18,260 bases of DNA from Candidatus Altimarinota bacterium (GTDB taxonomy: Bacteria; Patescibacteriota; Gracilibacteria; UBA4473), in contig JAHDDZ010000012.1 in the NCBI GenBank assembly GCA_020629095.1, forward strand, positions 1 through 18,260, in the 5' to 3' direction. The notes below the pieces were generated by a model, which was given only the letters and a program-made list of their open reading frames with translations, was not told the DNA's origin and ran no database searches. Position numbers and translations under genes: made by a program. This document shows positions 1-6,458 of the stretch, one piece after another (within the stretch, counting starts at the first letter, position 1; each line of letters opens with the position of its first letter).

Positions 1-386
1 TAGGGGGCACAATTAACCTAGAGCGCAGTGCGATAATCGGCCAAGACCGAAACGCTGGTCACTATGTGACAGGGCATATCGACGAGCGTAGCACAATCAT
101 CTCCATCACAAATGAGAGTGACTACAAACGCGTTCGTGTCACTCTGGCAGATGCTTTTGCGCGCCTTGTGGCCGAAAAAGGATCGATCACTTTTGACGGA
201 ATTGCACTGACCGTGGCGGCCCTTGGAGACACCTGGCTGGAGGTCTGCATCATCAGCCACACATGGAAAACAACCACTCTGGCGAATGTGCAAGTGGGCG
301 ATTTGCTCAATACAGAATATGATATTATGGCAAAATATGCCACGCGACGAGAAGCTCTAAATGCAGTCTATGACAGTGAAAAATGA
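1..386 (+). CDS. ribE: Riboflavin synthase alpha subunit, C-terminal part (5' end outside window)
   Basis: The reading frame is open from base 3 to a TGA at 384-386; the start lies left of the window. Riboflavin synthase converts two molecules of 6,7-dimethyl-8-ribityllumazine into riboflavin plus a pyrimidinedione, the last step of riboflavin synthesis in the cytosol. The visible part is the second lumazine-binding barrel. It has the family signature 'INLERS' followed by 'GHYVTGHID', then 'EKGSITFDGIALTV', 'ISHTWKTTTL' and 'VGDLLNTEYDIMAKY', all in the expected order. The next gene, ribD, begins inside its last codons, so the two are translated together. Seen: motifs and overlap. Inferred: that more rib genes lie upstream. 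Identity is near certain; the symbol ribE or ribC depends on the naming tradition. Confidence 0.94.
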   Translation, partial: GGTINLERSAIIGQDRNAGHYVTGHIDERSTIISITNESDYKRVRVTLADAFARLVAEKGSITFDGIALTVAALGDTWLEVCIISHTWKTTTLANVQVGDLLNTEYDIMAKYATRREALNAVYDSEK

Positions 387-1422
387 AGTGCAATGGCTGC
401 AAAAATGTGCTAAGATAGCGCAACAAATTGACCCCCACGCGGTTACTCCAAACCCGCGAGTTGGGTGCGTTGTCGTGCGAAATGGGCAGATAATCGCCAG
501 TGGCGTGCACGAAAAATGGGGAAACTCACACGCCGAGCAAAATGCGCTGAAGGGCCTATCGCAAGCGGAAATAGCTGATGCCACGGTCTATATTTCGCTT
601 GAGCCATGCGCCGAAAAACCATATAAAAAAACGCCTGCATGTTCGCATCTGCTGGGTGATCTAAAACCAAAACGCGTTGTCTGTGGCAGCCTTGACCCTC
701 TGTGGAACGGGCAAAACATCGACTGGCTAAATAAAAATAGAGTCCCAGCGGAGTACATTTCAGAGCCAAGTTGTGAAAAAATTTCGCCGTTTTTTATGCA
801 TGGGCAAACCACAAAACGCGCTTGGGTCACCCTGAGAATGGCCCAAAGCCTGAATGGCAAAGCCACCAACCCGCACGAGCGGTGGACGAGCTGCCCCGAA
901 AGTCGGCGGCGCGTGCATATTTTACGCAGTCTGCACGCGGGCATTTTGACCACAACGGGCACAGTACTGGCAGATGACTGTCACCTAAATACACGCTTGC
1001 AGAGTTGCGATACGCCCTATCCAGCATCTGACGCAGAAGTGATCGTGCTCGGAAAAAGGAAGATAAACCCATATGCGAATGTACTGAAGTATGACCGAAA
1101 AGTGCACTCTTTACCGAAAATTGAGATGGAGCAATTGCCAGTGTGGGCATATGAAAATGGTATAAACAGCCTGATGACGGAGTGCGGTTCGCGTGCCGCA
1201 GGCTCTTTTTTAGCGGCTGACGTGGTCGATGAAATCATCACTTTTGTGGCGCCAAATGTGTATGGAAGCGGCCTCCCGTGGTTTTCTGATTTTCATGGAC
1301 TCGATGATTTTACGCTGACAGATGCCCACAAATGCGGCGACGACGTGCTGCTGCGATATGTCAAAAAAGCGCATTTGCCGTCGCCCTGGCAACGCGGTAC
1401 AATAGACCCGATATTGCCATGA
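361..1422 (+). CDS. ribD: Bifunctional diaminohydroxyphosphoribosylaminopyrimidine deaminase / reductase RibD
   Basis: 353 residues, the usual length for this two-domain enzyme of riboflavin synthesis. The N-terminal zinc deaminase domain (about 8-145) shows 'NPRVGCVVV' and the H57-A-E59 metal and catalytic motif, followed by C83 and C94. The C-terminal NADPH-dependent reductase domain (about 152-345) shows 'RAWVTLRMAQSLNGKA', 'GTVLADDCHLNTR' and 'MTECGSRAAGSFL'. The two zinc cysteines are separated by ten residues, whereas E. coli RibD has eight, and the usual PCSH is PCAE here. The start at 361 lies inside ribE with a GAGAAG-like purine run upstream; an ATG at 370 is an alternative. The stop overlaps the pyrC start as ATGA. 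The two activities are inferred from the family. Confidence 0.93.
   Translation: MQSMTVKNEVQWLQKCAKIAQQIDPHAVTPNPRVGCVVVRNGQIIASGVHEKWGNSHAEQNALKGLSQAEIADATVYISLEPCAEKPYKKTPACSHLLGDLKPKRVVCGSLDPLWNGQNIDWLNKNRVPAEYISEPSCEKISPFFMHGQTTKRAWVTLRMAQSLNGKATNPHERWTSCPESRRRVHILRSLHAGILTTTGTVLADDCHLNTRLQSCDTPYPASDAEVIVLGKRKINPYANVLKYDRKVHSLPKIEMEQLPVWAYENGINSLMTECGSRAAGSFLAADVVDEIITFVAPNVYGSGLPWFSDFHGLDDFTLTDAHKCGDDVLLRYVKKAHLPSPWQRGTIDPILP
1375..1403 (+). promoter_or_regulatory. Candidate internal promoter for pyrC
   Basis: TTGCCG at 1375-1380 and TACAAT at 1398-1403 are separated by 17 bases and lie inside the 3' end of ribD. Transcription would start near 1410, only about 9 bases before the pyrC ATG at 1419, giving a nearly leaderless message. 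No Shine-Dalgarno sequence precedes that ATG. The match to sigma-70 consensus is seen; use as a promoter is inferred. Confidence 0.4.
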
Positions 1423-2477
1423 TTCACTTCTCCATCCGCACGCCAGACGACTTCCACACGCACCTGCGTGACGACGCCCGAACGCCCTTAGCGACTGCCC
1501 ACACAGCCGCTCAGTTTGGCCGCGCAATGTGCATGCCAAACCTCGTTCCGCCGGTCAGAACGGCTGCAAAAGCGATGGAATATCAGTCACAAATTATGAA
1601 CTTTGTGCCCGATGGAAACAGCTTTTTGCCACTCATGACGCTCTATTTGACAGAGGAAACGCCGATTGTCGAGATTGAAAAAGTGGCTGCAAATGACTCA
1701 ATTTTGGCCTTCAAGTTGTATCCTGCAGGCGCCACAACCAACAGCGACGCTGGGGTCAAAAACTGGAAAAATGTTCTCCCACAGCTGCAAAAGATGGCTG
1801 AGCTGGGTGTTCCGCTGTGCGTGCATGGCGAGGTGACAAATGCAGAAATTGATATTTTTGACCGAGAAAAAACGTTTTATGCAGAAATTGCCCCACGGAT
1901 TTTGGACGCCGTGCCAAATCTGAAACTCATCTGCGAGCACATTACCACCGCCGAAGCGGCTGATTTTGTGCGCTCTAGCGGGGCAAATGTCGCGGGAACC
2001 ATCACCCCGCAGCACCTGCTGCACAACCGAAATGCGCTGCTAGCTGGGGGCATTCGGCCGCACTTTTATTGCCTGCCAGTACTGAAACGCGAGCGCCACA
2101 GAGCCGCTTTAATTGATTTGGCGACGAGTGGTTTTGATCGCATTTTTGCGGGAACTGACAGCGCCCCGCATGCCCAAAATGCGAAGGAAAGTGCCTGTGG
2201 CTGTGCGGGGTGCTACACTGCTCCTGTTGCAGTCGAGCTGTATGCCGCGGCATTTCATAAAGCTATTAACTTAAGCAATACCAAATCACAGAAGATTTTT
2301 AATGATTTCATGAGCACAAATGGTGCTCATTTTTATGATCTAAAACTCAATGAAGGCACTATGGAATTAAGACAAGAGGGGCAAGAAATAGAAAATAAAT
2401 ATGTGCTAGTAGATGAAAATGAGCTGGTACCACTGCACGCCGGCGAGGTAATTGGGTGGTGGGCAATTCGAAAATAA
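1419..2477 (+). CDS. pyrC: Dihydroorotase, PyrC type (class II)
   Basis: 352 residues when started at the ATG that overlaps the ribD stop (ATGA); a longer reading from 1332 would add 29 residues with no family resemblance. The enzyme interconverts N-carbamoyl-aspartate and dihydroorotate, the third step of pyrimidine synthesis. The binuclear zinc site is complete: H13 and H15 in 'DFHTHLRD', K99 (the lysine that is carbamylated) in 'AFKLYPAGATTNSDAGV', H136 in 'LCVHGEV', H174 in 'CEHITT' and catalytic D247 in 'GTDSAPHAQNAKESACGCAGC'. The order and sequence resemble E. coli PyrC rather than the PyrC/AllB class I type. The last third, from about base 2255, uses more AT-rich codons. It sits between riboflavin and tRNA-charging genes, so it is linked to them by transcription rather than pathway. 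Confidence 0.96.
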   Translation: MIHFSIRTPDDFHTHLRDDARTPLATAHTAAQFGRAMCMPNLVPPVRTAAKAMEYQSQIMNFVPDGNSFLPLMTLYLTEETPIVEIEKVAANDSILAFKLYPAGATTNSDAGVKNWKNVLPQLQKMAELGVPLCVHGEVTNAEIDIFDREKTFYAEIAPRILDAVPNLKLICEHITTAEAADFVRSSGANVAGTITPQHLLHNRNALLAGGIRPHFYCLPVLKRERHRAALIDLATSGFDRIFAGTDSAPHAQNAKESACGCAGCYTAPVAVELYAAAFHKAINLSNTKSQKIFNDFMSTNGAHFYDLKLNEGTMELRQEGQEIENKYVLVDENELVPLHAGEVIGWWAIRK

Positions 2478-2491
2478 AATAAAAAAGGAAT

Positions 2492-3823
2492 ATGAAGTAT
2501 AATATACAGACGCCAAGTGGCTTTCCAGAGTGGTCACCAAAGATGGAATTAGTTCACCAACAGTGGCTTCAGATTGTTCGAGATGTTTTCACGTCTCATG
2601 GATTTCCAGTTCTTGACACGCCCCTGTGTGAACGAGTTGAGAACCTGACCGCAAAAGGCGGAAATGCAAAAGAAATGTATGTGTTACAGCGGTTGCACGC
2701 CGCCAGTGATGATCCGCCCAAGTCGGTTGCGCTGCGGTTTGACCACACCGTGCCGCTTGCGCTCTACATCGCCCGGCACCGAAATGAACTCGCGTTTCCG
2801 TTTCGGCGGGCTGCTGTGGGGCCTGTTTTCCGGGGTGAGCGCGCACAAAAAGGCCGATATCGGCAGTTCACGCAGTGTGACATAGATGTAGTCGGCAATG
2901 GCAAATTGAGTCTGGAAGCCGACGCAGAGGTCATCGCGGTCATGGCTGAGGTGCTGGAAAAGCTCGGCATTGGCGACTTTGTAATCCGGATTAATAATCG
3001 AAAGTTTTTGCAGGGTTTCGCTGAAAAATTAGCAATAACTAATTTTAGTAAGTTTTTAGATATTATTGATTCTGCTGATAAATTAGACACCTCTGAGTAT
3101 TGGCGCTTAGACGAACTACTTACTAAAATCGGCGCAGGCGAGGAATGGAAGCTAACATATATTAAATCTCTTTTAAATAGTATTAAATACAAAGGGAAGG
3201 ACCAATTTCAAAAAGGTCTTGATTTTATTGAAAAGTATCAACTAGAACAATCTCCATCTAATGATCTTATGAAAGAAGGCTGGCAAGAGCTAGATGATCT
3301 CTATGATTTACTGATTTCGATGGGAGTCAATATGGATAGGATTGCGCTTGATGTAAGTATTGCACGCGGTCTTGACTACTATACGGGAACCGTGATGGAG
3401 ACGCATTTGGTTGGTAAAGAGCAAATCGGAAGCGTTTGCAGCGGGGGGCGATATAATGATTTGGCCGAGACATTTAGCAATGCAGAAATGCCTGGAGTCG
3501 GCATGAGTATTGGCCTGACACGATTACTGAGCATGGCGAGTCTGCCTGATTTTACTCTATCTATGGTGGATATTGTGGTCGTGGCGATGAGTGAAAACGA
3601 GCTGCCAGTTGCATATGCAACCGCGCAAAAGTTGCGAGACAAGGGCAAAAAAGTGGTGGTCTACAACGGGCACAACGTAAAATGGAAGAAGATTGAGAAG
3701 TACTTGAAGGGCATAAACGCAGGCGCAAAGTGCAACATCGGCGGGCAAGAGGTCACAAAAAAAACGGCTATAGTACAAATGCTGAACGGCGGAGAAGATT
3801 ATGAGATTAGCCTCGGGGAATAG
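2492..3823 (+). CDS. hisS: Histidine--tRNA ligase
   Basis: 443 residues, a class II aminoacyl-tRNA synthetase that charges tRNA-His in the cytosol. Visible landmarks are the ATP-site stretch 'LRFDHTVPLALYIA' (about 81-95), motif 2 'VFRGERAQKGRYRQFTQCDID' (about 112-132), the histidine-binding signature 'ARGLDYYTGTVMET' (about 291-304), motif 3-like 'GVGMSIGLTRLL', and a C-terminal anticodon-binding domain from about 354. The start lies 14 bases after the pyrC stop. AAGGA at 2485-2489 is the clearest Shine-Dalgarno-like sequence in the window, though it sits only two bases from the ATG. The central part (bases 3001-3300) has a hand-counted GC of 98/300, against 39/60 at 2701-2760. The catalytic core is intact, so the gene should be functional. 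Confidence 0.96.
   Translation: MKYNIQTPSGFPEWSPKMELVHQQWLQIVRDVFTSHGFPVLDTPLCERVENLTAKGGNAKEMYVLQRLHAASDDPPKSVALRFDHTVPLALYIARHRNELAFPFRRAAVGPVFRGERAQKGRYRQFTQCDIDVVGNGKLSLEADAEVIAVMAEVLEKLGIGDFVIRINNRKFLQGFAEKLAITNFSKFLDIIDSADKLDTSEYWRLDELLTKIGAGEEWKLTYIKSLLNSIKYKGKDQFQKGLDFIEKYQLEQSPSNDLMKEGWQELDDLYDLLISMGVNMDRIALDVSIARGLDYYTGTVMETHLVGKEQIGSVCSGGRYNDLAETFSNAEMPGVGMSIGLTRLLSMASLPDFTLSMVDIVVVAMSENELPVAYATAQKLRDKGKKVVVYNGHNVKWKKIEKYLKGINAGAKCNIGGQEVTKKTAIVQMLNGGEDYEISLGE
3001..3300 (+). other. AT-rich patch inside hisS
   Basis: Hand count gives 98 G or C in 300 bases, about 33 percent, with codons such as TTA, AAT, ATT and AAA dominating. Upstream hisS is far richer (39 of 60 at 2701-2760). 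The patch encodes the variable region between motif 2 and the histidine-binding signature. The reading frame is unbroken. Confidence 0.7.
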
Positions 3824-3856
3824 AAAAAAAGCGCCCAAACATGAGCGCATTTGTTT
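3824..3856. terminator. Bidirectional intrinsic terminator between hisS and the minus-strand hypothetical gene
   Basis: Seven A at 3824-3830, GCGC at 3831-3834, a ten-base middle, GCGC at 3845-3848, one A, then TTTGTTT at 3850-3856. Read on the minus strand it is a 6-bp stem (GCGCUC with GGGCGC, one G-U pair), a 7-base loop and an uninterrupted run of seven T, a good intrinsic terminator for the gene at 3928-4458. On the + strand the T-tract is interrupted but could still stop hisS transcripts. It begins directly after the hisS stop codon. Confidence 0.72.
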
Positions 3857-3927
3857 CTCTTCATCTGGCTCTGACCAGCGCTATGCCACTCTATGAATGA
3901 CATAAAACCAATAGAGACTACCCCAAT

Positions 3928-4458
3928 TTACCCCCGAGGAGCCATGTCGATTACCGCTGCAGGCGCGTCAATAATCACATTTCGGGCAGGTGCAATGGGC
4001 TCCCTCTCAATTGGTTCAGCTACAACATCAACCACCGTGGTCGCAGTCACTGGGGCCTCCAACTCATTTTCAAGCGCAAACAGCAGCGCGTCCCATGCCT
4101 CTGGGTCAGCGCCTTCCGCTTTCATCAGCATGGCCGCATTTTGGAAAGATTCAAGTCGAGCTGCGTCTTGCATTGCTTGCGAATAAGCACTTTCTTGCAT
4201 CATCTGACGGCTCTGCAGCTTTTCAGCAAACACGTCTTTCATGGCCCGACCAGGCTCTGCGAGCATCACATCAGACGGTCGCGGAGTTGTTTTTGTCGCT
4301 GTTTCAACTACTGCCGCATCACCAAATGCACTTGCCTGAGTCGCGGTTTGCGCCTTGGGCATAATGTTTTGCGTGCCAAACCCAACCATGGTTCCGCCGA
4401 TAATTGCTAGCGCAAGTGGCGCCATTTTGTGCCGAGTAATTCTCTGAATGATCCCCAT
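3928..4458 (-). CDS. Membrane-anchored hypothetical protein, Ala-rich
   Basis: 176 residues, not recognised. The N-terminus is basic (RITRHK) and followed by one hydrophobic stretch at about 12-30, which reads as a signal anchor or an uncleaved signal peptide. The rest would be outside the membrane. Residues about 68-118 look helical and are rich in Met, Gln and Ala; about 119-135 are acidic ('ADPEAWDALLFALENELEAP'). The C-terminal 40 residues are rich in Ala, Pro, Val and Glu and look unstructured. A strong promoter lies just upstream and a T7 terminator just downstream, so it appears to be its own transcription unit, downstream of prfA. No Shine-Dalgarno sequence precedes the ATG. Codon use matches the neighbours. 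No function can be assigned; a structural envelope role would be a guess. Confidence 0.75.
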   Translation of the reverse strand: MGIIQRITRHKMAPLALAIIGGTMVGFGTQNIMPKAQTATQASAFGDAAVVETATKTTPRPSDVMLAEPGRAMKDVFAEKLQSRQMMQESAYSQAMQDAARLESFQNAAMLMKAEGADPEAWDALLFALENELEAPVTATTVVDVVAEPIEREPIAPARNVIIDAPAAVIDMAPRG

Positions 4459-4482
4459 CTGTAAAATTGTTTAAATCAGCTC

Positions 4483-4510
4483 ATCATAGTTATATAAAAA
4501 GGCTCGTCAA
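4483..4510 (-). promoter_or_regulatory. Strong sigma-70-like promoter for the 176-residue hypothetical gene
   Basis: Read on the minus strand, TTGACG (4510-4505) and TATGAT (4488-4483) are separated by 16 bases, each one mismatch from consensus. The start would fall near 4476, leaving about 18 bases of leader before the ATG at 4458 and no Shine-Dalgarno motif in it. Confidence 0.65.
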
Positions 4511-4555
4511 CCAAAATAGGTTGCAGAGTCGACACAGATTGTGGAAAAGTAGAAA

Positions 4556-5635
4556 CTACGACTGTAGCGTTTTCAGTCGATTTTGCTGGTCAGACAGCGC
4601 CAGCGCGTCAATTATTTTCCCAATATCTCCGTTCATTATTCCAGCAATATTATTAAAATTTTGCTTGATACGATGGTCTGTCACGCGGTCTTGCGGAAAG
4701 TTATAGGTCCGAATTTTGTCACTGCGGTCCCCCGCACCGATGCTCGCCAGCCGCACCTCGCCCAGAGCTGCGCGACGGGCTTCTTCTTGCACTGCATACA
4801 GCCGCGCGCGCAGCACCTTAAACGCCTTGTTTTTATTTTTCAGTTGGCTCTTTTCATCTTGGCAACTAACCACAATACCACTTGGGCCGTGGGTTAATCG
4901 CACTGCACTATCGGTCGTATTCACGCTCTGGCCGCCGTTTCCCGATGCCCGAAACACATCAACCCGCACATCCGCAGTGTTGATTTCAACCTGCTCATCT
5001 TCGACCTCTGGCATGACCACGATGCTTATCGCGCTAGTGTGGATGCGCCCCTGACTCTCCGTAGATGGAATCCGCTGCACGCGGTGCACCCCCGACTCGT
5101 ACTTTAACCGACCATACGCCCCATGTCCCTTTACCTGAAAAATAATCTCTTTAGTTCCCCCGCTCTCATTTGGCGACTCTGACATAATCTCTGTCCGGAA
5201 TCCAGATTCTTCCATAAAACGCAACAACATGCGGCTTGCCTCCTCTGCAAACAGCGCGGCTTCGTCGCCGCCAACACCAGCTCGCACCTCGACAATAGCG
5301 TCATTTTCGTCTTCTGGATCAGTCGGAATTAGTGCCAGTTTCAGCTCCTCCTCAATTTCTGGCAGGGTACTTTTGGCCTCGTCCAGTTCTATTTTTGCCA
5401 GCTCCAGCATTTCACTATCAGACTCATTTTGAAGCAATTCCTCAGCATCTGCTTTTTGGTTCAGCAGCCCCACATACCGCTTTGCCAGAACCATTTTCGG
5501 CTCCAACGCCTTTTTCTTTTGCGCCACTTTTGTCGCGGCCTCGTGGTCATTGTACACCTCCGGATCGCTCATTTGCGCGTCCAAGTCCGCATATATCGCC
5601 AGTACCTCCTGCGCTTGTTTTCTCATCAAAGCCAT
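4556..5635 (-). CDS. prfA: Peptide chain release factor 1
   Basis: 359 residues from the ATG at 5635, matching the roughly 360 of E. coli RF1; an upstream ATG at 5689 would add 18 residues that do not resemble the family. RF1 reads UAA and UAG in the ribosomal A site and triggers peptide release. The codon-reading tripeptide is PST at 190-192 (a PxT motif, the RF1 type, not the SPF of RF2), inside 'RIPSTESQGRIHTSA'. The catalytic GGQ is at 234-236 in 'GNGGQSVNTTDSAVR', with the glutamine that PrmC methylates in other bacteria. Several genes here end in UGA, so an RF2 must be encoded elsewhere. No good Shine-Dalgarno or promoter is seen just upstream, so it may be carried on the transcript of the secreted-protein gene before it. 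Confidence 0.95.
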   Translation of the reverse strand: MALMRKQAQEVLAIYADLDAQMSDPEVYNDHEAATKVAQKKKALEPKMVLAKRYVGLLNQKADAEELLQNESDSEMLELAKIELDEAKSTLPEIEEELKLALIPTDPEDENDAIVEVRAGVGGDEAALFAEEASRMLLRFMEESGFRTEIMSESPNESGGTKEIIFQVKGHGAYGRLKYESGVHRVQRIPSTESQGRIHTSAISIVVMPEVEDEQVEINTADVRVDVFRASGNGGQSVNTTDSAVRLTHGPSGIVVSCQDEKSQLKNKNKAFKVLRARLYAVQEEARRAALGEVRLASIGAGDRSDKIRTYNFPQDRVTDHRIKQNFNNIAGIMNGDIGKIIDALALSDQQNRLKTLQS

Positions 5636-5702
5636 GGTATTGAATAAGCCATTTTTGTCTACTAAAAAGAGACAGCACAGACGAGCCATGCCATCACTTT
5701 TG

Positions 5703-5734
5703 AGGAAAAATAGAAAGATCTACTATTTCTTTCT
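5703..5734 (-). terminator. Weak AT-rich intrinsic terminator after the secreted-protein gene
   Basis: On the minus strand AGAAAGA (5734-5728) pairs with TCTTTCT (5718-5712) across a 9-base loop, followed by ATTTTTCC. The stem overlaps the stop codon of the upstream gene and is AT-rich, so read-through into prfA is likely. Confidence 0.4.
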
Positions 5735-6223
5735 CTCATAAAGAGGAATCCCAAGCTGGCTTACAAATTGTAGTTCCAACTTATTATCACCTCTATAGTA
5801 AAATCTTGCCCACTGCTTGCCCCTATTTAGGGCAAGAGCAAGACCACCCATTATATTGGGGTTCCCGCCAGAAGTTCCTGGCTTCAGCATTTGCTGTTTT
5901 CTCTCTCCAAGGCCGTAAACGGCACCAATAAGTGCTGGTGTTACTGCTGCCTTTTTTGGGTCCCAGAATGAATATTGGGCGAACCCATATACGTCCCCAG
6001 AAAGGAAGCTAAATCCTCCTGCGAAGTAAAACCCGGAATCAAAGCCGATTCCGAACTCCGCATTCATCAAGTTCCCAAGATAGTAATCCCAAGAACCAGA
6101 ATCTAAACTATTTGTTGCCGTTGGCGACACAAGCGCCTGTGCAACGACTTTATCTACTTTCCACTGAGCAGAAAGTGAAGTAAAAGAAACAGAGAATACA
6201 AGAATAAAAAATAGATGTTTCAT
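5723..6223 (-). CDS. Secreted, outer-membrane-barrel-like hypothetical protein
   Basis: 166 residues from the ATG at 6223, chosen because it starts a clean signal peptide: MKH, a hydrophobic core, then 'SLSAQ', with probable cleavage after SLSA or before QW. The frame is open further upstream to about 6352, but that part is leader sequence and has no coding look. The mature part has short alternating hydrophobic and polar stretches rich in Gly, Phe and Tyr ('FYFAGGFSF', 'VYGFAQYSFW', 'LELQFVSQLG'), as in small beta-barrel proteins. The signal peptide and A-rich, SD-less start recall Bacteroidetes secreted proteins. GC is low (21 of 60 at 5761-5820). If the host lacks an outer membrane this is out of place. 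Divergent to the efflux operon and sharing its promoter region. Function unknown. Confidence 0.7.
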   Translation of the reverse strand: MKHLFFILVFSVSFTSLSAQWKVDKVVAQALVSPTATNSLDSGSWDYYLGNLMNAEFGIGFDSGFYFAGGFSFLSGDVYGFAQYSFWDPKKAAVTPALIGAVYGLGERKQQMLKPGTSGGNPNIMGGLALALNRGKQWARFYYRGDNKLELQFVSQLGIPLYERKK

Positions 6224-6230
6224 GAAACAT
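6215..6230. repeat. Perfect 16-bp palindrome over the secreted-protein start codon
   Basis: ATGTTTCATGAAACAT is its own reverse complement, and its central four bases CATG contain the start codon (6223-6221). In RNA it could fold as a 6-bp stem with a CAUG loop holding the AUG; in DNA it could be a dimeric regulator site. Confidence 0.75.
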
Positions 6231-6366
6231 ATTTTTTTGTCGTGATAGCAGAATAGTCTGCACCTCGCCTGCATATTTACAAGCAAGGTGCAAACTACTC
6301 TATGGCTGTCTGTGCTGTAAAAGAACGCCTCTGCACTATGTGCTAGTGACACATGGGTCAGAGGAT
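6224..6366 (-). promoter_or_regulatory. Structured 5' leader of the secreted-protein gene (possible RNA regulator)
   Basis: The promoter upstream would start RNA near 6366. The first hairpin (CCTCTG at 6328-6333 with CAGAGG at 6359-6364, inner ATGTG with CACAT) sits at the very 5' end. Within it CACTA and TAGTG can pair instead of the inner stem, so two folds compete. The second hairpin is the 19-bp helix at 6250-6301. An A-rich stretch and the palindrome over the start codon follow. No riboswitch class is recognised. It could also be a separate small RNA. Confidence 0.55.
6250..6301 (-). repeat. 19-bp inverted repeat, helix in minus-strand RNA
   Basis: Arms at 6250-6268 and 6283-6301 with a 14-base loop. 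As minus-strand RNA, AGAGTAGTTTGCACCTTGC pairs over all 19 positions with the other arm, using three G-U wobbles. As plus-strand RNA the same three positions are A-C mismatches. No T-tract follows on either strand, so it is not an intrinsic terminator. A remnant of a small mobile repeat is an alternative. Confidence 0.75.
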
Positions 6367-6370
6367 TGTC

Positions 6371-6398
6371 TTATTATAATTGATATATATATTGTCAA
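6371..6398 (-). promoter_or_regulatory. Promoter of the secreted-protein gene and its leader
   Basis: On the minus strand a perfect -35 TTGACA (6398-6393) is followed by TATAAT (6378-6373) at a short spacing of 14, or TAATAA (6376-6371) at 16. It overlaps the plus-strand promoter of the efflux operon almost completely. Confidence 0.6.
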
Positions 6399-6408
6399 TG
6401 TGTATAAT
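6380..6408 (+). promoter_or_regulatory. Promoter of the RND efflux operon
   Basis: TTGATA (6380-6385), a 17-base spacer and a consensus TATAAT (6403-6408). The start would be near 6415, about 44 bases before the first ATG of the adaptor gene. It is embedded in an inverted repeat: TTATTATA (6371-6378) with TATAATAA (6403-6410), and ATTGA (6379-6383) with TCAAT (6395-6399). Confidence 0.65.
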
Positions 6409-6458
6409 AAAAAGTCTGTTTTTCACTTGTCAAAGAATATACTTTAAGTAGCCTCTGG

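Noticed and set aside
1..60. FMN riboswitch controlling the riboflavin genes
   Set aside because: The window starts inside ribE, so the operon leader cannot be seen.
5636..5722. Separate promoter for prfA
   Set aside because: No convincing pair of -35 and -10 boxes in the 87-base gap; read-through from the upstream gene is as likely.
5723..6223. The secreted protein as the TolC-type outer channel of the pump
   Set aside because: At 166 residues with no long helices it is far too small and has no OEP repeats.
6250..6301. Reading the 19-bp hairpin as an intrinsic terminator
   Set aside because: Neither strand has a T-tract after it; the minus strand continues with an A-rich stretch.
6224..6352. 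N-terminal extension of the secreted-protein frame up to 6352
   Set aside because: The extension would put over 40 residues before a clean signal peptide and its bases are explained by RNA hairpins.
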